This document shows, in pieces, positions 1-7,168 of a stretch of 64,000 bases of DNA. Made by a program: the position numbers and the translations under genes. Below the pieces are notes generated by a model. The model was not told the origin of the DNA, searched no databases, and worked only from the letters and a program-made list of their open reading frames with translations. Within the stretch, counting starts at the first letter, position 1; each line of letters starts with the position of its first letter. Source of the stretch: Planococcus kocurii (GTDB lineage: Bacteria; Bacillota; Bacilli; Bacillales_A; Planococcaceae); assembly GCF_001465835.2 (NCBI RefSeq), contig NZ_CP013661.2:2286501-2350500 (forward strand), given 5' to 3'.

Positions 1-1
1 T

Positions 2-601
2 GAAGCGGTTGCAGCTGCAGTTGAATCAGCCAATGCTGCAAACATTCCAGTCGTTACGGTTGACCGTAGTGCTGCGGGTGGAGAAGTCGTTTCTCACATT
101 GCGTCAGATAATATTGCGGGTGGAGAAATGGCGGCAGAACATCTTATTTCAATTGTAGGCGAAGGCGCTAAAGTTGCGGAACTTGAAGGAGTTCCAGGAT
201 CTTCAGCTGCACGTGAGCGCGGAGAAGGCTTTAACAACATCGCTGCAGACAAGTTGGATATTGTGGCTAAGCAAACCGCGAACTTTAACCGTGCTGAAGG
301 CTTATCCGTCATGGAAAATCTTCTTCAAGCAAACCCGGACATTACGGGAGTGTTTACTCATAATGATGAAATGGCCTTAGGTGCTCTTCAGGCAATAGAA
401 GCTTCAGGAAAAGATATTGCCGTAGTTGGATTTGATGCTACAGAAGATGCTGTAAAAGCGGTGGAAGAAGGCCGTCTTGCTGGAACAGTTGCACAAAAAC
501 CTGGAATGATTGGTGAAATGGCTGTTGAAGCGGCTGTTCAATCACTTGATGGTAAAGAAGTAGAAGCATCCATTCCAGTTGAGTTGGAATTGATCAAATA
601 A
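2..601 (+). CDS. rbsB: Ribose ABC transporter substrate-binding protein, 3' part
   Basis: C-terminal two-thirds of a periplasmic-binding-protein-fold lipoprotein of the RbsB/type 1 sugar-binding family; the start lies before the window. The visible part (about 199 residues, open from base 2) holds typical RbsB segments: PVVTVDR, HIASDN, a GVFTHNDEMALGALQAI stretch and VVGFDATEDAV, ending in a short SIPVELELIK tail. In this family the protein captures D-ribose outside the membrane and delivers it to the RbsAC permease. A strong terminator follows directly, so this is the last gene of its operon, as rbsB is in Bacillus rbsRKDACB. Another pentose or autoinducer-2-like ligand cannot be excluded without the N-terminal part. 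Confidence 0.9.
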   Translation, partial: EAVAAAVESANAANIPVVTVDRSAAGGEVVSHIASDNIAGGEMAAEHLISIVGEGAKVAELEGVPGSSAARERGEGFNNIAADKLDIVAKQTANFNRAEGLSVMENLLQANPDITGVFTHNDEMALGALQAIEASGKDIAVVGFDATEDAVKAVEEGRLAGTVAQKPGMIGEMAVEAAVQSLDGKEVEASIPVELELIK

Positions 602-624
602 CCAACCATTACTGGTTGTCACTA

Positions 625-668
625 AGCTGTAGCTTTCTCGAATCATTTGAGAAAGCTACAGCTTTTTG
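625..668 (+). terminator. Rho-independent terminator after rbsB
   Basis: A 15-bp perfect stem (AGCTGTAGCTTTCTC and its complement) with a 9-nt loop, running into a T-rich tail. It closes the ribose operon. Confidence 0.9.
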
Positions 669-769
669 TATGTAGAAATTACCGTAAAGGGTTACTGCAA
701 TATGTTTGGCGACTGACTATTCAGACTTCTGTTATACTAGTGTTAAAAGCAGTATGGGGGGGTCAGTAG

Positions 770-1039
770 ATGAAACATGTATGGACAGTGAAGTACAGGG
801 AACATACAATTTGCGTCATCAATACATGGACCAATGAAAAATTGTTTGTCGATGGTGTTTTACAGGATGAGCAGGTCGGCTTGTATTTCACTTCTCGATT
901 AGTTGGAAAAGTGAAAAATGAAGACGGTGAATACGAGGATATTAAAGTATCGCTTAGTACTAGTTTGTGTAGAGTCCAATGCCGCATGTTTGTTGGAGAG
1001 CGGTTAATTTATACAACAAAATTGCAAATGGGTGGATGA
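770..1039 (+). CDS. Small hypothetical protein, 89 aa
   Basis: No family was recognised. The product is a soluble, beta-rich-looking 89-residue protein (MKHVWTVKYREHTICVINTW...) with two cysteines near the C-terminus and no signal peptide or membrane segment. It is a plausible real gene: an uninterrupted G run (GGGGGGG) that could pair with the anti-Shine-Dalgarno sequence lies about 8 nt before the ATG, a TATACT -10-like box lies at about 733, and a terminator follows. It stands alone between the rbs operon and the C26/M19 pair. No function can be assigned. Confidence 0.6.
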   Translation: MKHVWTVKYREHTICVINTWTNEKLFVDGVLQDEQVGLYFTSRLVGKVKNEDGEYEDIKVSLSTSLCRVQCRMFVGERLIYTTKLQMGG

Positions 1040-1087
1040 CTGTGGAACAAAAAACGACTAGAAAATATGCATATAAATAGTGGGAAT

Positions 1088-1119
1088 CTGCAAGAGTCAA
1101 AGCTCATGCAGGTTTTTTT
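1088..1119 (+). terminator. Terminator after the 89-aa gene
   Basis: The stem CTGCA/TGCAG is extended by GAG/CTC across one mismatch, and GTTTTTTT follows. Confidence 0.7.
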
Positions 1120-1218
1120 GCTGATTGTTCAAACGAATGTTGATAAACGAATTTCTAGTATTCTACAGTGAAAGTCTGTATGTTTAATCTATTCAGTTTT
1201 TTGAGGGGGTATACATAA

Positions 1219-1941
1219 ATGAAACCAATTATTGGTCTTACCGCGTCTCTTGAACTAGGGCGGGATGAATATGGTATCGAAATTGCTGACACTGAAGCAA
1301 TTTTAGCGGCGGGAGGTCTGCCATTCATGCTTTGTCACTTAACGGAAAAAGCGGACATTGACGAAATTGCTGAACATATTGATGGCTTGTTTTTGGCAGG
1401 AGGCTACGACATTGACCCAACCGTATTTGGTGAAGAGCCACATCCAAACCTAGGTGTCATCATTCCGTCTCGTGATGCATTTGAATTAGCGTTAGCCAAA
1501 AAAGTAATGGCGTTAAACAAACCCATATTAGGCGTATGTCGAGGAGCTCAAGTAATAAATATTGCTGTGGGTGGCGATATGTATCAGGACATCTCTACAC
1601 AAGTAACAGCAGATTTGGTGCAACACCAGCAAAGAGCACCACGGTTTCACGGCTCTCATTTTGTTGAGGTCGGAGAAAGCACACTTCTGCACCGATTAAC
1701 AGGGATGCGGCGGTTAAAAGTGAATAGCCGCCATCATCAGGCAAATCGACTGGTACCTAAGCCTCTGATCATTAGTGGGGTGTCGAGTGATGGCATTGTA
1801 GAAGCGATTGAAAGCACACAGCACCTCTTTGTTTTAGGAGTGCAATGGCATCCTGAAAATATGGCAAGAGTTGCAGACTCAGCATCGCTCGGAATTTTCA
1901 ACGGGTTTATCGAAGCATGCCGAGAAGAAGGAGATGAATAG
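1219..1941 (+). CDS. Gamma-glutamyl-gamma-aminobutyrate hydrolase family protein (peptidase C26)
   Basis: Class I glutamine amidotransferase-fold hydrolase of the PuuD/C26 family, 240 aa, which cleaves gamma-glutamyl amide bonds. The catalytic triad is visible: Cys107 in GVCRGAQ, and His211 and Glu213 in WHPEN. The oxyanion-type GLFLAGGYD segment is near residue 56. There is no signal peptide, so it is cytosolic. The start follows GAGGGGG by about 10 nt. The stop codon abuts the ATG of a peptidase M19 gene, so the two are one operon and presumably act in sequence on gamma-glutamyl peptides. The substrate (gamma-Glu-GABA, a gamma-glutamyl dipeptide or glutathione) cannot be read from the sequence; no puuABC genes are adjacent, which argues against putrescine catabolism. 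Confidence 0.88.
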   Translation: MKPIIGLTASLELGRDEYGIEIADTEAILAAGGLPFMLCHLTEKADIDEIAEHIDGLFLAGGYDIDPTVFGEEPHPNLGVIIPSRDAFELALAKKVMALNKPILGVCRGAQVINIAVGGDMYQDISTQVTADLVQHQQRAPRFHGSHFVEVGESTLLHRLTGMRRLKVNSRHHQANRLVPKPLIISGVSSDGIVEAIESTQHLFVLGVQWHPENMARVADSASLGIFNGFIEACREEGDE

Positions 1942-2895
1942 ATGCAAATTTTCGATACACATTGTGATGCGCTTCTAAAGCTGCAGGTAGCAAAACGAAA
2001 CGCATTATTTAACGGAGAGTTGTTAGACTACCAACATTCAGATTTACTGGATACCAATTTCAACCGGCTCAAAGCGGGAGGTGTAAAAGTACAGTTTTTT
2101 GCTGTTTTTGTTCATCCAGACTTTCCATCTGATGAAAAATGGCAGCATGCACTCGAACAAATCGATCTTTTTTATAGTGAAATCCTTGGAGGAAATCCAC
2201 TGATGAAGCACATCAAGAATTGGCAAGACATCGAGTGGCTAAAAGATGATGAAATTGGCGCGGTTTTGACGCTTGAGGGAGCGGATGCGTTTGGTAACGA
2301 CTTGGCAAAACTTCGCCATCTTTACCGGTTAGGTGTGCTGTCAGTAGGGTTGACTTGGAACAACGCCAACCTATGTGCTGATGGAGTTGGCGATCCACGT
2401 GGTGCAGGTTTAACAGTGCTAGGAAAAGAAGTAGTTCTTCTTAATAATGAACAGCATGTTTTTACTGATGTTTCTCATTTATCCATAAATGGATTTTGGG
2501 ACGTGATGGAACTAGCAAAATATCCAATTGCCAGCCACTCGAACGCCCGTGCTCTCTGCGATCATCCGCGCAATTTGAATGACGAGCAAATTCGAGCGAT
2601 GTTCAAAAATAATGGAATGATCGATGTCGTGTTTTGTCCGCAGTTTATTAACAAAGACAGTGATCAAGCGACAATACCGGATTTGATTCGTCATATCGAT
2701 CATCTTTGTTCGCTTGGTGGAGTTCGCCAAGTGGGCATTGGATCAGACTTTGACGGAATTTCCTCGTACATTACAGATCTTAATAATGCATCCGAATTTC
2801 CTAACCTGATTGACGCGCTACAAAAACACTATACAGTTACAGAAGTAGAAGGCTTTATGTATCGGAATTTTCTTGAACACCGTCCCGGAATTTAA
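1942..2895 (+). CDS. Dipeptidase, peptidase family M19 (membrane/renal dipeptidase family)
   Basis: Zinc dipeptidase with a TIM-barrel amidohydrolase fold, 317 aa. Visible metal-site motifs are DTHCD at the N-terminus (His7, Asp9), LTLEGAD for the bridging glutamate, SHSNAR for a histidine ligand and GIGSDFDG near the C-terminus. Family members hydrolyse L,D- and L,L-dipeptides, including Cys-Gly. The gene starts immediately after the C26 stop, with GAAGGAG upstream inside the C26 3' end, so translation is coupled. A step after gamma-glutamyl removal, hydrolysing the remaining dipeptide, is a reasonable inference. There is no signal sequence, so it is probably cytosolic. Confidence 0.88.
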   Translation: MQIFDTHCDALLKLQVAKRNALFNGELLDYQHSDLLDTNFNRLKAGGVKVQFFAVFVHPDFPSDEKWQHALEQIDLFYSEILGGNPLMKHIKNWQDIEWLKDDEIGAVLTLEGADAFGNDLAKLRHLYRLGVLSVGLTWNNANLCADGVGDPRGAGLTVLGKEVVLLNNEQHVFTDVSHLSINGFWDVMELAKYPIASHSNARALCDHPRNLNDEQIRAMFKNNGMIDVVFCPQFINKDSDQATIPDLIRHIDHLCSLGGVRQVGIGSDFDGISSYITDLNNASEFPNLIDALQKHYTVTEVEGFMYRNFLEHRPGI

Positions 2896-2921
2896 ATCTA
2901 TAAAACGATGGTCACATAAGT

Positions 2922-2957
2922 AATCCCTTTCACATAAATGCGAAAGGGATTTTTTTA
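2922..2957 (+). terminator. Bidirectional terminator between M19 and brkB
   Basis: AATCCCTTT and AAAGGGATT-type arms surround a 12-nt loop, and TTTTTT follows on the plus strand. The element separates two convergent genes. Confidence 0.8.
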
Positions 2958-3842
2958 ATATTTATTCATAGAGGATTCCGTATTTTCGATAGAAGTCTCA
3001 CCTTGTGCGACGGCTTCAGGTGAAGCAGCTAGTCGACGTCTATGCAAAATTGCGTTTATTTCAGCGCCAATGACTAAAATTAGACCGGTCAAGAAGAACC
3101 ACAGCATCAAGACAATGAGTCCTCCAAGGCTGCCATAAGTCGCGGAATAACTGCCGAAGTTTGACACATAGATGGAGAAGCCAAATGACACGACTTGCCA
3201 TAAAACAGTTGCGATGACAGCTCCGATAATAACTTCTTTAAACGGAAAGTTTTTATCGGGAGCAAATTTGTACATGAATGCCAAAACCATACTCATGACT
3301 GCGATCGAAATGACCCAACGTAAAACTTGGAAAATGATTTCAGTTTGTTCAGGAAGATTAAAGAACGATTTAATCATATCGATAATCGTACCACCGAAGA
3401 TAGGTAAAATAAGTGCAACGATGACCGCAATTAGCATGCCCAGTGTTAACACAATAGCTGTTGCTTTCAATTTGATAAACGAACGCGTTTCTTCAATGCC
3501 ATAAGCTTGGTTGGTAGCATTAATAAAAGCAGACAGCGCATTCGATGCAGACCAAAGCGTACCCAGTATACCAAATGTCAACAAGCCACCTGATGGCGTA
3601 GTGACCACACTCACAATTGTATCTTGGAATGTAGAAGCCACTTCTCCTGGTAGAATGGTACCGATGAAATCTACGGCACGTTGTGGATCAATTTGCAGAT
3701 AAGGCAAAATTGCCAGCAGCAAAATCAACAAAGGAACAATGGCTAATAAATAATAATAAGCTTGTGCTGCAGCTAGAGTTGTCGCGTTATCTTTTTTGAA
3801 TTCATTGCCGAGCTCTTTAACAAATCCCATAGCTTTACTCAT
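2955..3842 (-). CDS. YihY/BrkB family integral membrane protein
   Basis: 295-aa membrane protein of the YihY/virulence factor BrkB family (once mislabelled ribonuclease BN). It has about six hydrophobic segments, starting at the AYYYLLAIVPLLILLLAILPYL segment near residue 28. The family motifs LGTLWSASNALSAF and a long C-terminal GGLIVLMLWFFLTGLILVIGAEINA segment are clear. The C-terminal tail is charged and cytosolic. A GGAGGGCG Shine-Dalgarno site precedes the ATG. Its biochemical role is not established; envelope or transport functions have been proposed for the family. It is monocistronic. Confidence 0.85.
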   Translation of the reverse strand: MSKAMGFVKELGNEFKKDNATTLAAAQAYYYLLAIVPLLILLLAILPYLQIDPQRAVDFIGTILPGEVASTFQDTIVSVVTTPSGGLLTFGILGTLWSASNALSAFINATNQAYGIEETRSFIKLKATAIVLTLGMLIAVIVALILPIFGGTIIDMIKSFFNLPEQTEIIFQVLRWVISIAVMSMVLAFMYKFAPDKNFPFKEVIIGAVIATVLWQVVSFGFSIYVSNFGSYSATYGSLGGLIVLMLWFFLTGLILVIGAEINAILHRRRLAASPEAVAQGETSIENTESSMNKY

Positions 3843-4028
3843 ATGACGCCCTCCATTTAAAAAATTAGTTACTTTGTATATGCCCTATTAAAGAATACAT
3901 TAACCCTTAAATAGTAATAAAAGAATAATTACAAAGCCACGACAAATCATTTTAGTCCGAAAAAAAGGAACTGTCCCATAAGTCCCTAAAAAAAGAAGAA
4001 GAAAAAGAATTTTTTTCTTCTTCTTTTT

Positions 4029-4109
4029 TTAGAGTGAGTGCCCTGAAAGCAGTTGGCGGATGCCGGCTACTTTCAGGAGATTGAGGATCAATGCCACAAT
4101 CCCGAAATT
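4029..4109 (-). pseudogene. Transposase C-terminal fragment
   Basis: On the minus strand, 26 codons and a stop read NFGIVALILNLLKVAG followed by IRQLLSGHSL. This resembles the C-terminal helix of IS transposases (an RNFGI-type motif followed by a hydrophobic helix). An in-frame TGA lies immediately upstream and nothing recognisable precedes it, so it is a decayed fragment. The assignment rests on its position between IS-like ends and on recall of the motif. Confidence 0.4.
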
Positions 4110-4168
4110 TCATCGAGGTCCTGCAGTAGCAATCGTCGGAATGGACATCAGCCTTTTCTCACAAATGC

Positions 4169-4215
4169 AAAAAAGAGCTGTCCCAAAAGTCATGAAAATG
4201 ACTTTTGAGACAGCT
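4169..4215 (-). terminator. Terminator for the CNNM gene, formed by the IS-relic end
   Basis: On the minus strand a roughly 19-bp stem (GAGCTGTC...ATGACTTTTG, one C-A mismatch) with a GAAA-type loop runs into TTTTTT. The same arms carry the IS-like end sequence. Confidence 0.75.
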
Positions 4216-4224
4216 CCTTAAAGC

Positions 4225-5526
4225 TTATTTCGGCAATAGATCACAGGCGACTTTTAAGATATGGTGATTCTCCATTTCAACAATAGACCATTGACAACCT
4301 TTTTTTACAAAGCGATCACCAGTCTCAGCTTCAATTAGCTGATGTTGTATCCATCCCGCAATCGTATCAATATCTTCGCTGTCTTCAAACTCAAAATCGA
4401 AACGTTCTTCCAAATCTTTTAACAGGACGCGTCCGTTTAGAAGATAGCGTGTCTCGCTTTCCTTAATAATTTCCTCATCTTCTTCTTCATCAAACTCATC
4501 TCGGATTTCTCCGACAATTTCCTCTAGTATATCTTCCATTGTAATCAAACCAGAAGTTCCACCATATTCATCGATGACAAGAGCGATATGCGTGCGATCT
4601 TTTTGCATTCTTACTAAGGCATTTTGAAGCGGTGTTGTTTCATGGAAATAAGGGAGATCGTGAATAAGTTCCAACATTTCAAAATGCCCGTTAACAGCAT
4701 AATGCGTCAACACTTCTTTCGCATTGATAAATCCAATTAAATCGTCTTTGTCTCCGTCTTTTGCGATAGGATAACGTGTAAAACGATGGTCACGGATTTC
4801 AGCTAGAAGTTCCTCAGCTGATAAGTCATCTGAAAAGGCAATCATCTGAGTGCGAGGAATCATCACATCTTTTGCACTGCGTTCATCAAAAGCAAAAATA
4901 TTTTGCATATAAGACAATTCAGTTTGATTGATTTCCCCACTTTGGAAGCTTTGAGCCATAATAATTTTCAACTCTTCCTCTGAATGAGCTTGATCTTCTT
5001 TGGCAGGTTCCACACCAAAAATCCGTAACAGAATACGAGCAGAGCCATTCAGAATGAAAATAAACGGATACATGATTTTACCAAACCAATAGAGAAAAGG
5101 TGATAATAATAGCGTCATGCGTTCAGCAAATTGAAGCGCTAGCGATTTTGGAGCCATTTCCCCGATGACAACGTGCAAAAATGTCACAAGCGAGAAAGCG
5201 ATAAAAAATGAAATGACAGTAGAAGCGGAAGAAGGAACATCGAGCATTTCGAACAAAGGCAGCAAGAGCCGTTCAACAGTAGGTTTCCCTAACCAGCCTA
5301 ATCCAAGAGCGGTAACAGTGATACCAAGCTGACAAGCTGACAAATAATAATCAAGATCACTGGTTATTTTTTTGACCAGTACGGCTTTTTTGTTTCCTTC
5401 ATCAATCAATTGGTCGATGCGCGACATCCGGACTTTAACGACGGCAAATTCCGAGCCGACAAAAACAGCCGTTAACGCGATTAGCAAGACGAGTAAAGCT
5501 AGATTCAATATAAGTATGGGGTCCAA
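4225..5526 (-). CDS. CNNM/DUF21-CBS-CorC_HlyC transporter-associated protein (hemolysin family)
   Basis: 433-aa membrane protein. The domains in order are an N-terminal DUF21/CNNM membrane domain (residues 1 to about 190, with [20 protein letters not shown] and [10 protein letters not shown]), a tandem CBS pair (about 215-335, with [10 protein letters not shown] and [22 protein letters not shown]) and a C-terminal CorC_HlyC domain. The family includes Mg2+-related exporters; the hemolysin label is historical. The only in-frame start near the N-terminus is TTG, because TAA lies four codons upstream. Its Shine-Dalgarno GGAGGTGA is linearly too far away but is bridged by a hairpin (see 5527-5556). 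It is transcribed alone and ends at the IS-relic terminator. Confidence 0.9.
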   Translation of the reverse strand: MDPILILNLALLVLLIALTAVFVGSEFAVVKVRMSRIDQLIDEGNKKAVLVKKITSDLDYYLSACQLGITVTALGLGWLGKPTVERLLLPLFEMLDVPSSASTVISFFIAFSLVTFLHVVIGEMAPKSLALQFAERMTLLLSPFLYWFGKIMYPFIFILNGSARILLRIFGVEPAKEDQAHSEEELKIIMAQSFQSGEINQTELSYMQNIFAFDERSAKDVMIPRTQMIAFSDDLSAEELLAEIRDHRFTRYPIAKDGDKDDLIGFINAKEVLTHYAVNGHFEMLELIHDLPYFHETTPLQNALVRMQKDRTHIALVIDEYGGTSGLITMEDILEEIVGEIRDEFDEEEDEEIIKESETRYLLNGRVLLKDLEERFDFEFEDSEDIDTIAGWIQHQLIEAETGDRFVKKGCQWSIVEMENHHILKVACDLLPK

Positions 5527-5556
5527 TAAATTCCCTTAAATAAGGGATTCACCTCC
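5527..5556 (-). promoter_or_regulatory. Shine-Dalgarno with an intervening hairpin before a TTG start
   Basis: On the minus strand GGAGG, four nt, a 6-bp stem with a 4-nt loop (TCCCTT-ATTT-AAGGGA, 5532-5547) and ATTTA precede the TTG. Linear spacing is 25 nt, but with the hairpin folded it is about 9 nt, which is optimal. No nearer ribosome site exists. Confidence 0.6.
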
Positions 5557-5614
5557 GAAAGTAGTTGTTGAAGTTAAATTTACCATAATTTTATCGTTAA
5601 ATATAGAGTAAAGC

Positions 5615-6244
5615 TTAATGCTCAGCAATGATCTGACGCGTGAGTTCTTTCACATCAATGGCTGTATCCTCATTAATTACATCATCTAGCATAACATTTT
5701 TAAAATAGCCAACACTCGTAGGTAGCGGCAGGCCGAGCAGTTTAGTCAAAGCAATTCGATACATAACAACAAACTCCTTGTCGGTATTCCCGCGTTTTAA
5801 CTCTGCAAAAGCTTCGTAAAATTGATCGAGTTTATCTGCCATCTCCAGCAAACGTCCTTCAATCGTTGCGTCTTTTCCTTCTTTCATACGGTCGAAAAAG
5901 ACATCGCGGAATTCTTCTGGAATCTCACGAAGGATAAATTTCTCCATCATGCCTTCCTCCACTTTCGCAATCATTTCTTTTAATTCGGGAGATGCGTATT
6001 TGACAGGTGTTTTAATATCACCAATAAACACCTCTGCGAAATCGTGATTGATTGTTTTCTCATACAATGATTTCCAATCAATTTCTTGACCGGAACGTTC
6101 TTCGATTGTTGCAAAAAACATAGCATACTGACTGACTTTCCAGGAATGTGCTGCAACATTATGTTCTTCAAACTTAAACATTCCAGGTGCCCGAATAATT
6201 CGTTCCAAATCATTCAATGAAGTAAAAAAACGATGAATTCCCAT
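5615..6244 (-). CDS. YfbR-like HD-domain protein (5'-nucleotidase family)
   Basis: 209-aa HD-superfamily phosphohydrolase like E. coli YfbR, which dephosphorylates deoxyribonucleoside 5'-monophosphates. Metal-binding motifs are visible: His29 or His32 in EEHNVAAHSW, HDFAEVFIGDIKTPVKY (the HD pair), and the later EMADKLDQFYEA. The reading frame is open 42 codons further upstream (to 6370), but that extension is encoded by a MITE-like repeat. The start chosen here, MGIHRF at 6244, has AGAGGAGG at ideal spacing and agrees with family N-termini. The substrate specificity is inferred from the family. Confidence 0.85.
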   Translation of the reverse strand: MGIHRFFTSLNDLERIIRAPGMFKFEEHNVAAHSWKVSQYAMFFATIEERSGQEIDWKSLYEKTINHDFAEVFIGDIKTPVKYASPELKEMIAKVEEGMMEKFILREIPEEFRDVFFDRMKEGKDATIEGRLLEMADKLDQFYEAFAELKRGNTDKEFVVMYRIALTKLLGLPLPTSVGYFKNVMLDDVINEDTAIDVKELTRQIIAEH

Positions 6245-6265
6245 AAAAACGCCTCCTCTAAAAAC

Positions 6266-6376
6266 AACTATATAGGTTGAACTAATGATTGCCACTTGTC
6301 GATATTCCGCAAACCAGCCTTCTTGCCAGAGCCATGCCCAAAGCGATGTAGAAAAGTCGCGTTCTTTCATTTAACA
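6266..6376 (-). repeat. MITE-like dispersed repeat, copy 1
   Basis: Read on the minus strand, this 111-bp copy shares with the copies at 13703-13885 and 58766-59017 a left arm (ATGAAAGAA, TTCTACA-CGCT, CTTTGGGC), a right arm (GTTTG-GGAATA) and a right end (GTTCAACCTATATAGTT). The outer ends are imperfect inverted repeats of the form AACTATATAGGTTGAAC. It is the shortest of the three clear copies. It lies directly upstream of the yfbR-like gene, and read-through would add a spurious 42-residue N-terminus to that protein. Confidence 0.65.
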
Positions 6377-6479
6377 GGGATGAATTCCTATACATAGGTA
6401 ATTTTCCTATCTTCAGCATACACGATTTTTAGTATAATAAAAATGATACTGAAAAAGCACGACAAAGGAGAAAAAAAGC

Positions 6480-6956
6480 ATGACGGGTAAAACACATATT
6501 ATCGGTGGCATAACAGCAAGTCTTGCTTTTGCACAAATTACGAACTATGAACCAGTTCTTTTAGTAGGAGCAGGTGTGCTTGGGGCAGTGATTCCAGACA
6601 TTTGTCATGGCGGGAGCAAAATCGGACGAAGCCTGCCTGTTCTTTCAAAAATAATCAATGGTCTTTTTGGTCACCGTACATTTACGCATAGTTTATTGTT
6701 TCTGGCACTAATCGCATGGTTACTAAGCAAATTCATGCCGGTTGAAGCTATTTCAGCAGGATTGTTAGTAGGAATGATCAGTCATATTGTATTGGATATG
6801 GCAACGAAAAGAGGCGTTAAATTCTTTTTTCCATTCAAGTGGACGGTTCGTTTTCCAATAACCGCTACTACAGGAGGCGCTTCTGAATCTTTGGTTTTCG
6901 CTCTTCTGTCTCTTCTGACGGTGTACTTTGGATACGGTGTTCTTTTTGCGCTCTAA
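6480..6956 (+). CDS. YdjM/DUF457-type membrane-bound metal-dependent hydrolase
   Basis: 158-aa membrane protein of the DUF457 (YdjM-like) family. Diagnostic motifs are the N-terminal MTGKTHIIGG, the PDICHGGSKIGR loop, GHRTFTHSLL and SHIVLDM, whose conserved His and Asp residues are thought to bind metal. Four hydrophobic segments are evident. AAAGGAG lies 9 nt before the ATG, and a TATAAT box at about 6435 suggests its own SigA promoter. In E. coli ydjM is LexA-regulated, but no LexA box was found here. The function is not established. Confidence 0.82.
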   Translation: MTGKTHIIGGITASLAFAQITNYEPVLLVGAGVLGAVIPDICHGGSKIGRSLPVLSKIINGLFGHRTFTHSLLFLALIAWLLSKFMPVEAISAGLLVGMISHIVLDMATKRGVKFFFPFKWTVRFPITATTGGASESLVFALLSLLTVYFGYGVLFAL

Positions 6957-7019
6957 GTGTTTCACTTTTAGGCCTTAGGGATATAAAAGCAAAAACTGGT
7001 AGCAATATAGGAGTTGAGG

Positions 7020-7050
7020 GAAGACGATTTTAAATCGTCTTCTCTTTTTT
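7020..7050 (+). terminator. Terminator after the YdjM-like gene
   Basis: Perfect GAAGACGATTT / AAATCGTCTTC stem followed by TCTTTTTT. Confidence 0.85.
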
Positions 7051-7168
7051 GGAATTTTTTAGCGGAAAATAGAGTTATCTTAGTTTTTAACCTTGTTTCT
7101 ATTGATAGAAAACTATACAATTACAGGAATAAATATTCAACAAATTCTGAAAAAAATGGAGGGATTGT

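Larger units (their letters stand above)
3968..4217. mobile_element. Internally deleted insertion-sequence relic with terminal inverted repeats
   Basis: This fills most of the 380-bp gene-free gap. The left end (3968-3985, GGAACTGTCCCATAAGTC) and the complement of the right end (4200-4217, GGAGCTGTCTCAAAAGTC) match at 15 of 18 positions. A GGA/G-CTGTCCCA-AAGTC end resembles those of several Firmicutes insertion sequences. Between the ends lie an A/T-rich palindrome (about 3987-4030) and a 26-residue transposase-like C-terminus on the minus strand. No obvious target-site duplication is seen. The right end sits 7 bp from the stop of the CNNM gene, and its hairpin may now serve that gene as terminator. 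The IS family cannot be fixed by eye. Confidence 0.55.

Noticed and set aside
770-1039. Toxin or antitoxin gene
   Set aside because: It is a single small gene with no partner frame, and no toxin family motif is visible.
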